Assembly (NCBI GenBank): GCA_027627225.1
Contig: CM051029.1
Span: 151,001-215,000 of the forward strand
Length of the DNA stretch: 64,000 nt
Direction: 5' to 3'
Origin: Congeria kusceri
Taxonomy: Eukaryota; Mollusca; Bivalvia; Myida; Dreissenidae
The notes beneath the pieces are model-generated. The model was given only the letters and a program-made list of their open reading frames with translations. It searched no databases and was not told the DNA's origin. Position 1 is the stretch's first letter. Every line of letters begins with the position of its first letter. Below, piece after piece: positions 1 through 11,400 of this stretch. Both the position numbers and the translations under genes were made by a program.

Positions 1-131
1 ACATATATAGAACACATAATCATGATAGTATAAAATGATGGATCAGAGTAGATTCATCAGCCTATTAGTTATAATATAATAAAAACATAGTAATAGGCAA
101 ACATCGAATATATGTCAAGTATGTGAACGTA
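1..131 (-). repeat. 3' flank of Penelope-like element
   Basis: AT-rich sequence directly downstream (minus strand) of the GIY-YIG reading frame. It is probably the 3' untranslated part of the same retroelement. The true 3' end lies outside the window or is not recognisable. Confidence 0.4.
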
Positions 132-1097
132 TTATATATCGTACAGCACATTGCTATTAAGACCGTTAGGAAGCATAGTCTTTAATTTATGTATCCAAAA
201 CGTTTCTTTACATAAACGGTTTAGATTATTATGAACAACATATATTGGAACAAAAAAGAAATCTGACAATGTACAATTACTGTTTAGAGACCCAAAATGG
301 GTTGCAACATGTGATACAGGATTTATTGAACAGTTTCTTATATCAAATCTATGGTTATTCATTCTACGGGAAACATTTTGATTGGTTTGTCCGACATACT
401 GTTTATTACATTTTTTACATGTAATAAGATATATAACATCACGTGAGGTACAATCTACATCATTGTGCAAATCATATGTTAAACCAGTAACGCTACTATT
501 GAATTGAGAACATACGTTGATATTATTACAATGCGTACATCGTGGTCGTTTACATTTACCCGATGAATGTAGTTTAGTACTGTTATACACTGAACATCTA
601 ACAAGACTGTTTTGTATATTCTTAGGTCGTTTATAGGCCAAAATAGGCTTAAAAGAATGTAAAGACTTTACACTCTCTTTGTCAGATAATCGTAATAGAT
701 CCCAGTATTTGTGTATAATATCAGCAATATTAGGCAGTGATGTGTTAAAACATACAGTAAATGGTATCATTGAATTAGTGCTTTTCTGCGTAATACGCAG
801 TGCGCTATCCTGCGACATATTTTTCACTTTTGTAAATCCATCTGCTATAACATTTTTAGGATAATTTCTATTTTCGAAATATTTTTGTAGACTAGCTAAA
901 GACTGATTAAATACACCATCATCAGAGATAATACGTCTGTAGCGTTTAGCCTGACTATATGGTATACCCCGTTTACAAGACATGGGGTGAGATGATGTAA
1001 ACTCTAAGTATAAATGCATATTAGTAGATTTACAAAAAACATCTGTTATAACAGTTTCATAATCACTTTTAGATATAGATACATCGAGGATACATAT
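132..1097 (-). pseudogene. Penelope-like retroelement, 3' part: RT C-terminus plus GIY-YIG endonuclease
   Basis: An open minus-strand frame runs from about 1097 to a stop at 132-134. A methionine at 1017-1019 is internal, because the same frame stays open upstream with residues ILDVSISKSDYE. This matches the conserved 'hxFLDhxI' stretch at the end of Penelope-type reverse transcriptases, followed by the SSHP and IPYSQAKRYRRI motifs. A CKRPRCTHC cysteine knuckle then leads into a GIY-YIG nuclease core (VIYLITCKKC, then KQYVGQT, then RRMNNH). In this family the nuclease nicks target DNA to prime reverse transcription. The catalytic RT palm (YxDD) is missing, so the copy is 5' truncated, which is normal for such elements. 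The truncation lies beside T-rich sequence and the start of the 2.24-kb tandem array. The surviving frame has no internal stop, which suggests a fairly young insertion. Confidence 0.8.
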
Positions 1098-2337
1098 TTT
1101 TTTTATTTTTTTTTATTGTTAAATATAAGGGTATATCTGTGTTTACATATTCATGTGTTTACATATTCATGAATCACAAGTTTCCCAAGATTTTTGAAAT
1201 TATAACGCATACTAGATATAGACACTTATAAATATAGTATAAATATTCTTGAAAAGCGATGATCATTCTGGATTTGAAATAAAAAAAACTCTTAAAAGCA
1301 GCGTTAAGTGCTTTTTAACTTAATAATATTACTTTGATTTTGCGAAGTCCTAATGCAGAGCCATTGCACATTATAATCCTTCATTATTTTCCAGATGTGG
1401 TATCATGCTTTAACCGACTGACTAAACATTTATATCGTTGTAGCTGTAGGATTCATAGAAACAAAATCTCGAACGTGATTTCGATGTTTAGCTAAGCAGA
1501 AGGCAAATAATAGCCTAGATTGCAGCCAATTATGTTTACATTTTTATTGGATAAATTTAATAAAAAGTATACACATTTTCTAGCAGTACTCGTACTATGA
1601 ACTACTATGAATTTGTCCATAAAATATAAAATGCAATTATTTAATATGTATAGTATTTGTAAGAGTTTATTGTAAGTTCCAATAAAATAATAACAACTGT
1701 GTTTGGTGCAATTTTCTGGTTTTCATTGCTCAAAATTTATTTTGTGTATCTTAATAAAATGTAAAAACAACAACTGTTATTGTTTGTAAGCAGCTACGGA
1801 CATCGTATCTAAATCTGCTTTACCTAGTATGTAGTTACTGTGCAAAGGGCACATCCATAAAATACATTGATATATAGCTATAGTTCATTATTACTTTAAA
1901 GCAGCATTTGGTGGTATATTTTGATTTTTTATTGAAATGTAACTAATGGTACTGTACTGCACAGATAAATGTCATGTCAGGAAACACTTTTTTGAACATA
2001 TGTCTTGGTTATGTTTCATGTACAAATTGTGTAGCACTACTCGTAATATGAACTTCTCGATACAATCGTGAAAGCTTAAATTTAGAATATTTGTTATTGT
2101 TTCATATGTTAATTATATTTGTCAGTAAAAATAAGGAGCACGTGGTAATATTTTTTACTTGTTTTCGTTGCTCAAAATTTCTTGTCGACATCTTATTTTA
2201 ATATGAAATCAATAATGTCAATTAATACTTTATAACAGTAGACGGTGCTGTAACTTGTGTTATATTGAAATTGTATTTTATGTGGATTACCTTTACGTAA
2301 AATCAATAATTCTTATCGTTGGTACGTAACCCAGCCA

Positions 2338-3310
2338 GCAAGCCTACATTGGTCCGACATCTATCCGATATGTTCTGAATATATGATAGATATCGCTCGC
2401 GATATCTATCCGATCAACGTTGTGCCCATCGGCATTTGATCGGGCCGTCATCGAAGCATTGCATATCGGATACATATCGGATATACATCGGGCCAATATC
2501 GTCCCAGAAAGCAAGCCTACATCGGTCCGATATCTATCCGATATGTTTTAAATATATCTGATAGACATCGGGCCAATATCGTACCAGAAAGCAAACCTAC
2601 CTCGATCCGACATATATCCGATATGTTTTGAATATCTCGGAGTGTTATCCCTTGCGATATGTATCCGATTAACGTTTTGCCCATCTGCATTTGATATGGC
2701 AGTCATCGAAGCTTTGCATATTGGATACATATCGGATAGACATCGGGCCAATATCGTCACATAAAGCAAGCCTACATCGGTCCAATATCTATCCGATATG
2801 TTTTGAATATATCGGATGTTTATCGCTCGCGATATCTATCAGATCAACGTTTTGCCCATCGGCATTTAATCGGGCAGCCATCGAAGCATTGCATATCGCA
2901 TACCTATCGGATAGACATCGGGCCAATATCTCCCGGAAAGCAAGACTACATCGGTCCGATATCTGTCCGATATGTTATGAATATGTCGGATAGATATCGC
3001 TCGCAATATCTTTCCGACCAACGTTTTGCCCATCGGCATTTGATCGGATAGATATCGGAGCATTGTTTATCGGACGTATATCGGATAGACTTCGGGCCAA
3101 TATCATTCTAGCTAGCAAGCCTACATTGGTCTGATATCTATTAGATATGTATTTAACAATATCGGATAGAAATCATGAGCGATATCTATCCGATCAACAT
3201 TTTACCCATCGGCATTTGATCGGATAGATATCGGAGCATTGTTTATCGGACGTATATCGGATAGACATCGGGCCAATATCGTTCCAGCTAGCAAGCCTAC
3301 ATTGGTCCGT
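2338..3310. repeat. 174-bp-period satellite inside the TIR element
   Basis: AGCAAGCCTACATYGG recurs at 2338, 2511, 2590, 2765, 2938, 3114 and 3292. Spacings are 173-178 bases, apart from one truncated 79-base step. Units are rich in the palindromic words TATCCGATA and TATCGGATA. The unit start is the same sequence as the terminal inverted repeat, so the satellite appears to have grown from the transposon end. Short open frames across it (2548-3063) are by-products of the repeat. Confidence 0.85.
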
Positions 3311-4339
3311 TTTATCTATTCGACGATGTTGTCAATTTCTTTGGAATTGATAACCACACTTGTTTATTTTAATGCTGAATTTCAAAATGATGTGCAATTT
3401 GCAACAACACTCAAGAAAGTGTACATATCTTCATTTTTAATAACTACATATAATTATATCTTTTACGACGTTTGAGAACCAAATTATAATAAAACAATCC
3501 CAAAAAGATGTGATAAATATAACAGAAGCAATAACAAATCGTCAAGGGAATGTATACACTACACTGAAAACAATTACAAATGCTTTCTATCAATATGTAA
3601 GTTATTAATGAATATTAGCACCATCCACCATCATACATGCTATAAAACCCGTGCAACAAAATTGAAAAAGTTAATAATCCAGCAATACTTAACCGACATA
3701 TAATTGTATTAGACATTTAGTATCAAATTGTAATGTCCACATTTCAATGGCCTTAATTTAGATCTAACTAAATATTTAATAATCATATAAGCAAATGGAA
3801 ATCTAATTCGAATCCAAACTGGAAATGAAAACAAAATCAAAGACAATTCCAGTAAAAAGTGTAAACACACTGAAATACAAAAACAACAACACATATTTGA
3901 CAATATTATGCTTCCAAAAGCATCCTAGATGAAATGGTCTGTTTGTTATCCTCACAAATTGTTTACATTTAATTTTGCAAATAAAAGAAAACTATGATTC
4001 AGTCAAGATTATATATATTAATTACATGTTATTTGTTAGCATCATATATCAGTTGCATCACATCTTTAAAAAGATTCAGAATTCTAAGACCTTTGCATGT
4101 TTTCACAAAAACATGAAAAATGTAAAACAATTAAGTAACACTAAACAGTGTGTGTCATAAATTTTTTGTTTGTTTAATAAACCACATAGTACACTTGTTA
4201 TTAAGAATTGTGGTTATAGTAATTAAAAATAACTTCATAAATTGGAACTTTCCAGTCCCAATCACACGTGTAAGAGTGTTTACTTCAGAAGTCTTCATAA
4301 TATTAACGAAGAGTAGAATGCTTTTTATCCACTGTTCTT

Positions 4340-4440
4340 TATCAATTCCTTAGCCAGTGTTTGATGCAGCACTCCACCCGGTAATGATAATGGTGTTGTT
4401 CAAAGCAGACACTGTATGCCACTGGCAGCTGGAATGTATG
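4340..4440 (-). other. Exon-like stretch inside the TIR element
   Basis: On the minus strand, TTCCAG is followed by an open stretch that includes WHTVSALNNTIIITGW and ends at TAA. It resembles a short Kelch-like blade or a terminal exon, but two frames are partly open, so the assignment is weak. It sits about 400 bases from a second exon-like stretch on the same strand. Confidence 0.25.
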
Positions 4441-4809
4441 TAAATTAAACGTGCTATTATTTTTTGTGTGAGAAGTTTAGATCACAGAAAGCAGTTCAAT
4501 GAATAATTGTAGTCATATAATGCAGTGATATTTTTACTATACACTCCAATTTAACAAAACTGTAACAATATTACACAGAAAATTTTGAGTCATAATAATA
4601 ATTAAATCAGCGTTGGAGAAATTGTACTTGATATCTGTAATGGTGTTATGTAGAAACGGCTTAATGTTTAAGCCTTAAACAGTGTGTTACTAACTTGCTC
4701 ACATCAATAGAAGTGAACTGCATGTTCTGAACAAGTATTACTACATCCAAAGTATATTTGATAACCTTCATCTATTCAAATGACAAATTCAAATTAGATT
4801 AATATGTCC

Positions 4810-4916
4810 ATATTAATATGCAGCCGGTTTGTCAGTGATGAACGTTATCAAGTCCAAGACCTTATTGTCATCCAAAAAGGCCCAAGAGCCACCATTGCCA
4901 AGCAGGTAATTCGCCT
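4810..4916 (-). other. Possible captured terminal exon inside the TIR element
   Basis: Minus strand: a good acceptor (GTTTTCAG) is followed by an open phase that reads ANYLLGNGGSWAFLDD, continues as NKVLDLITFITDKPAAY, and ends at TAA. Its codon use is more protein-like than that of the surrounding AT-rich DNA. Gene fragments carried inside non-autonomous DNA transposons are known from other systems. I do not recognise the parent gene. Confidence 0.3.
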
Positions 4917-4983
4917 GAAAACAAAATTGTTTTCAGTATAATTTGTTTTAAATGTGGGTTAATTAGTTAAGTGTATTCATTTA

Positions 4984-5492
4984 TTTAAAGGGACCAGTTC
5001 ACAGATTGGCCAACTGACAATTTTCCAACTTTTCATCACAGATTCCCAGAATGAAAAAATATCATAAATAAAGCAGCGAAATAACACAAAGGACATAGAA
5101 ATATACTATAAATACCGTTTTGTTAATGAGTAATCATCAGTGGAAATTTAGAAAATCATAAAGCGTTTGTAACGCTAAACGATGCAATAATTTCGAGTGT
5201 TTCTGTTGTTTTCGTTAAAATTGCTGACAACACGTGGATCGCTTACATAAATTATACAATCATATAATAAAATATATCATGTATCAGTTGGAATGGCCTA
5301 GTGGTTAAGGCGGTAGCCTTTTGATCTAGATGTCTGAGGTTCGAACCCAGGTGGGAGCAACTTGTTTTCTTCTCTCTTTTTTCTCGTCATTATACTTGAG
5401 CTTTTTAGTTTCGATGCTTAAAATCTGTAAAGTTAAGATAATGAATGGCATACTACAAAAAATACAAAAATCGGTGAACAAGTCCCTTTAAA
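4984..5492. mobile_element. TIR MITE containing a tRNA-like segment, nested in the 4.06-kb element
   Basis: The left end TTTAAAGGGACCAGTTCACAGA and right end TCGGTGAACAAGTCCCTTTAAA are imperfect inverted repeats of about 20 bases. The body holds a tRNA-like segment at 5289-5360. Short elements with AAAGGGACTTGTTCAC-type ends and an internal tRNA-like box are common in bivalve DNA, from memory. A stranded right end of the same family is visible at about 62118-62145. Confidence 0.7.
5289..5360 (+). repeat. tRNA-like segment (A and B boxes)
   Basis: A-box-like TGGCCTAGTGG and B-box GGTTCGAACCC are spaced as in a tRNA. The anticodon arm does not pair cleanly and the acceptor ends do not match, so it is a tRNA-derived part of the MITE and not a working tRNA gene. 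Confidence 0.65.
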
Positions 5493-8400
5493 TATAATGT
5501 ATAAAATACTGTTAAAATTAAAATAAATTGAAACTGTAAGCCTTTAAAATACAAATATTTGAAGTATATTAAACCTGTAACATGTACAAAAATAACTTAT
5601 CTCGCTGTAAATACTTACATTCGTAGATATGACAAACAGTATCGTAATATACTAATAATAATAAACAATACTCGCGGTAATACGTTACATTTCAATAACC
5701 TGGATTGTTCTACGTCTACAAGACTTAATAAATTTTGAATAGCTGATATAAAGAAACATGATGTCTACAAATTGTCATAAGTACTTACTTCTTGTTGTTT
5801 TTTCTGCGTTAAAGAGGAAACTGAACATTTTAATGTTACTTTTACTTTCTGGAGATCAACGTTTCAAGTTTAAACCAACAAGAATTTTGCGCCAACCGAA
5901 AACGATTTTGTTTGACGAAAATAATTTCGAAGCTATTTCAAATAAGATTTGTGGAGTCATAGAACGCACATTCATCTCAGTAAAATACTCTTAATATTGT
6001 CGGATTAATACACATAAATAATTTTATGAAAATAAGAGAAATTAATGCTTGCCATGAACGATATCGGCCCTACATCTATCCGACATCGTTACTTAAAATG
6101 ACGACAACGTAACACATAATTAACAAATGCCACTCATATATGGATTTTTTTAACATATATCACATACACTAAATGTATACATCTACTTTTTATTTTTCAC
6201 AATAACTATATCGGATAGAGAACGAATAGATATCGAACTATTATATCGATAGCCGACAACTGGCCGAAATATATCCGATATGTACAGTAGGCCTACATGA
6301 TTGCTAGCGATAACGGATAGATATCGGGCCGTTTGTCAAAGCGATATCGATATACCGATATCTATCCGATATATGCTTGCTGGCTGGGAAGGTACTAACC
6401 TCACATCTTAAGTGGTTAAACAATGTTTGTATTTTGCAAAAAGGTGCATATGTACATTAAAATAATATATAACCTTAGTTTATCATTACTTTAAAACAGA
6501 AATTGGTTCTAAATGTTGTGTTTTATTATAATGTAAAAATCGTTCAACTTGGCTTCATGAAGAACAACTTGAGCAAAATTTGCGAACACTTTACTACTGA
6601 TTTTTTTTTTCTCTGTTGGTATATTGATTTTAAATAATTGCCTTTTACTTTAGAACTCAAATATTTATGTGACGCTTGACACCAAGTCGCCTTATGCAGA
6701 CAGTGTTTTCAAATAATTGTTAAGCTAAAATAATGCGCCTTAAAGTCCTTTGCAAATAATCTTAAGTTCATGGTTAAGAGTTCAATATGGAAACTTTCCA
6801 TTGATGTTTCAAATGCATTTGGTGCGATTTAATTTTTAATTACTTTAATTACTTGTAGTATCAATACAGCAACTTTACACTTCAATATGACATCAGTATT
6901 TAACAGATGCAGATAAATATTTGCACTCTGTGGATTTGTACTAGTCTGAATGGTATGTGTTAACATAATATTTGTATTAGAATTGTTTTAATTTGATGAT
7001 GAAATTGACTGTTTTATTTAAAACATTTATTTCTCGATCTTTAAACTCGGGATCCTATTGTTAAATATAAATGTATATCTGTGTTTACATACGTGTGTGA
7101 CGCACGTTATGCATCACAAGTTTCCCAATAACAGTTATTTGAAATTAAATTATATACTTGATATAAACGCTTAGAAATATAGTATAAATATACTTGAAAA
7201 GTCAAGATCATAATGGAATTGAAACAAAAACTCTTTATAGCATCGTTAATGGCTTTAAATATAATATTATTACTTTGATTTTGCGAAGTCCTAATGCAGA
7301 GCAATTATATTTCTTCATTATTTTCGAGATGTGGTATCATGTTTTTCCCGACTGACTAAATATTGATATATCGTTGTAGCTGAAGACTTGGAGGATTCAT
7401 AGAAACAAAATCTCCATCATGATTTCGATGTTTAGCTAAGCAGAAGGCAAATAATAGCCTAGATTGCAAACAATTATATTAACATTTGTATTGGATAAAT
7501 TTTATAAAACTTATACACATTTTGTAGCAGTACTCGTACTATGAAGTACTATAAGTTTGTCCATAAAAAATAAAATGCAAACATTCAATATGTATATTAT
7601 TTCTGAGACTTTATTGTATGTTTCAATAAAATAATAACAACAGTGTTTGGTGCAATTTTCTGCTTTTCATTGCTCCAAATGTATTTTGTGTAGCTAAACA
7701 AAATGTAAAAGCAACAACTGTTATTGTTTGTAAGTTAGCTACGGACATCGTTTCTAAACCTGCTGTAACTAGTATGCAGTTATTGTGCAAAGGGCACATC
7801 AATAAAATACATTGCTATATAGCTAAAGTTTATTATTACTTTAAAACAGCATTTGGTGCTATATTTTGATTTTTTTTATTGAAATGTCACTAATGGTACT
7901 GTACTGCAGATAAATGCCATGTTAAGAAACACTTTTTCATATACAAATTTTGTAGCAGTGCTCGTAATATGAAATTCTCGACACAATATTAAAAGCTTAA
8001 ATTTAGAAAGTTTGTTATTGTTTCAGATGATAATTATATATGTCAGTAAAAATAAGGAGCACGTGGTGATATTTTTACTTGTTTTCGTTGCTCAAAATTA
8101 TTTTCGGTATCATATTTGAATATAAAATCAATAATTGTTACCGACGGAACGATTCGTATTTACATCACAGCTTAATTGGTTTAATTACGGATCTTTTGCG
8201 CAGAGAGCTTAAATGTTAATAATATTGATATATAACATGAATCAATTAATACTTTATAACAGTAGATGGTGCTATAACTTGTGTTATATTCAAATTGTAT
8301 TTTATGTGGATTACCTTTACGTAAAAGCAATGATTCTTATTCGTGGTACGTAAGTTACTAACCTCACATCTTAAGTGGTTAAACACTGTTTGTATTTTGC

Positions 8401-11400
8401 AAAAAATGTGCATATGTAAATTAAAAAAAATATACAACCTAAGTTTCTCATTACATTAAAACAGAAGTTGGTTCTAAATGTTTATTTTTATTTTTAATGT
8501 AACGAATCGTTCCTCTTTTTATTGTATGGAACTCGATTTAGTATGTTAAATTCCTATCAAATTTAAATCCAGACCATGCGTGAATTCGGTTAAAACGGCT
8601 TGGCTGTAAATGAATCGTATTCGATGCGCGAGCTTAAAAATCCTAATAGCAGTATTTGGTGCTATAATTCATGTTAAATGTCCATCAACAGTCCCGTTTC
8701 GAATTTTATCAAACTATATGTAGAATGTAATCTTGTTTCATTCATTATTTCTTGTCCATATGCGTGCTTGATTCGCGTGTATGCATTAATGCATTGCAAA
8801 ATAGGTTATGTACGTTGATAATGTCCATTATTTTCCATTCGCAGTCGAACAATACGTGTCCGTGCTTTCTAGTTTCGTACGTAAGACAATTGACTTCTGT
8901 TACACTTGGATTCATGAAGTCGCTTCATGCAGGCAGTGTTTTCAAATAATTGTGAAATTAAAATAATGCACCTTGAAGTCCTTTGCACGTATAAATAGGT
9001 TCATGGTTTAGAGTTCTATATGGAAATTTTCCATTGATGTTTCAAATGCGTTTGGTGCGATTTATGTTTTAATTACTTTAATTACTTGTAGTATCAATAC
9101 AGCGACTTTACACATGTATATGACACCAGTGTTTAACAGATGAAGATAAATATTTGCACTCTGTGGATTTGTACCAGTCTGAATAGTATATGTTAACTTA
9201 ATATTTGTATTTGAATTGTTTTAATTTGATGATCAAACTAACTGTTTAATTAAACCATGTATTTCTTATCTGGATCTTTAAACTCAGGATCCTATTGTTA
9301 AATATAAATGTATATCAGTGTTTACATACGTGTGTGACGCACGTTATGCATCACAAGTTTCCCAAGTTATTTGAAATTAAATAATATACTTGATATAAAC
9401 GCCTATATATATAGTATAAATATACTTGAAAAGTCAAGATCATACTGGAATTGAAACAAAAAATCTTAAAAGCAGCGGTAAGTGCTTTAAACATAATAAT
9501 ATTACTTTGATTTGGCAAGTCCTAATCCAGAGCAATTGCACATTATATTCCTTCATTATTTTCCAGATGTGATATCATGTTTTTCCGACTGACTAAATAT
9601 AGATATATCGTTGTAGCTGAAGATTTGGAGGATTCATAGAAACAGAATCTCCAACGTGACTTTGATGTTTAGCTAAGGAGAAGGCAAATAATAGCCTAGA
9701 TTGCAAACAATTATATTTACATTTGTATTGAATACATTTTATAAAACTTATACACATTTTCTAGCAGTACTCGTACTATTAAGTACTATAAGTTTGTCCA
9801 TAAAATATAAAATGCAAACATTCAATATGTATATTATTTGTAAGAGATTATTGTATTTTCCAATAAAATAATAACAACAGTGTTTGGTGCAATTTTCTGG
9901 TTGTCATTGCTTAAAATTTATTTTCTGTAGGTTTATAACATGTAAAAGCAACAACGGTTGTTGCTTGTAAGTTAACTATATACATCGTATCTAAACCAGC
10001 TTTAACTAGTATGTAGTTATTGTGCAACGGGCACATCAATAAAATACATTGACATATAGCTAAAGTTTATTATTACTTTAAAACAGTATTTGGTGCTATA
10101 TTTTGATTTTTTATTGAAATGTCACTAATGGTACAGTACTGCAGATAAATGCCATGTTAGGACACACTTTTTTGAACATATGTCTTGGTTATGTTTCATA
10201 AACGAATTTTGTAGCAGTGCTCGTAATATGAAATTATCGATACAATATTAAAAGCTTAAATTTAGAATGTTTGTTATTGTTTCAGATGTTAATAATATGT
10301 GTCAGTAAAAATAGGAGCACGTGGTGATATTTTTACTTGTTTTCGTTGCTCAAAATTTCTTTTCGATATCTTATCTTAATATAAACTCAGTAATTGTTAC
10401 CGACGGAACGATTCATATTTACTTCACTGCTTAATTGGTTTAATTACGGATCTTTTGCGCAGAGAGCTTAAATGTTAATAATACTGATATATAACATGAG
10501 TCAATTAATACCTAATAACCCCAGTACATTGTGCTATAACATGTGTTATATTGAAATTGTATTTTATGTGGATTACCTTTACGTTAAAGCAATAATTCTT
10601 ATCCTTGGTACGTAAGTTACTAACCTCACATCTTAAGTGGTTAAACAATGTTTGTATTTTCCAAAAAGGTGCATATGTAAATTAAAATAATATATAACCT
10701 TAGTTTATCATTACTTTAAAACAGAAATTGGTTCTAAATTTTGTGTTGTTTTTTTTTTAATGTAACGAATCGTTCCTCTTTTTCTTGAACGGAACTCGAT
10801 TTAGTATGTTAAATTGCTATACAATTTAAATCCAGATCATGCCTGAAATCGGTTAAAACGGCTTGGCTGTAAATGATTCGTATTCGGTGCGTGAGCTTTA
10901 GAATCCTTATAGCAGTATTTGGTGCTTTAATTCATGTTCAATGTCCATTAACAGTCCAGTTTCGAATTTTATCAAACTAGATTAAGAATGTTTTCTTGCT
11001 TCATATCATTATTTATTGTCCTTATGCGTGCTTGATTCGCGTGTATGCATTAATGCATTGCAAAATAGGTTCTGTACGTTGATAGTGTCGATTGTTTTCC
11101 ATTCGTCGTCGGACAATACCGTGTCCGTGCATGTTAGTTTCGTACGTAAGACAATTGACTTCTGTTACACTTGGCTTCGTGAAGTCGCTTCATGCAGGCA
11201 GTGTTTTCAAATAATTGTGAAATTAAAATAATGCACCTTGAAGTCCTTTCCATGTATAAATAGGTTCTTGGTTTAAAGTTCAATATGGATATTTTCCATT
11301 GATGTTTCAAATGCATTTGGTGCGATTAATTTTTTTTATTACTTTAATTACTTGTAGTACCAATACAGCGACTTTACACTTGAATATGATATCAGTGTTT

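Larger units (their letters stand above)
2330..6388. mobile_element. 4059-bp TIR element inserted in the tandem array
   Basis: The ends are inverted copies: CCCAGCCAGCAAGC at 2330 and its complement GCTTGCTGGCTGGG ending at 6388. The other array units show the uninterrupted sequence (GGTACGTAAGTTACTAACC near 8345, 10610 and 12860). The insertion point can be placed exactly, with AA on both sides, consistent with a 2-base target duplication. No transposase frame is visible, so it appears non-autonomous. The left part is a satellite block, the middle carries a nested MITE and two exon-like stretches, and the right end repeats the TATCCGATAT motif. The superfamily is not recognised. Confidence 0.8.

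Noticed and set aside
8752..8949. Roughly 70-codon frame shared by three array units (also near 11016 and 13200) as a possible conserved protein
   Set aside because: The copies are as similar outside the frame as inside, and one copy has a frame change midway; there is no recognised motif.
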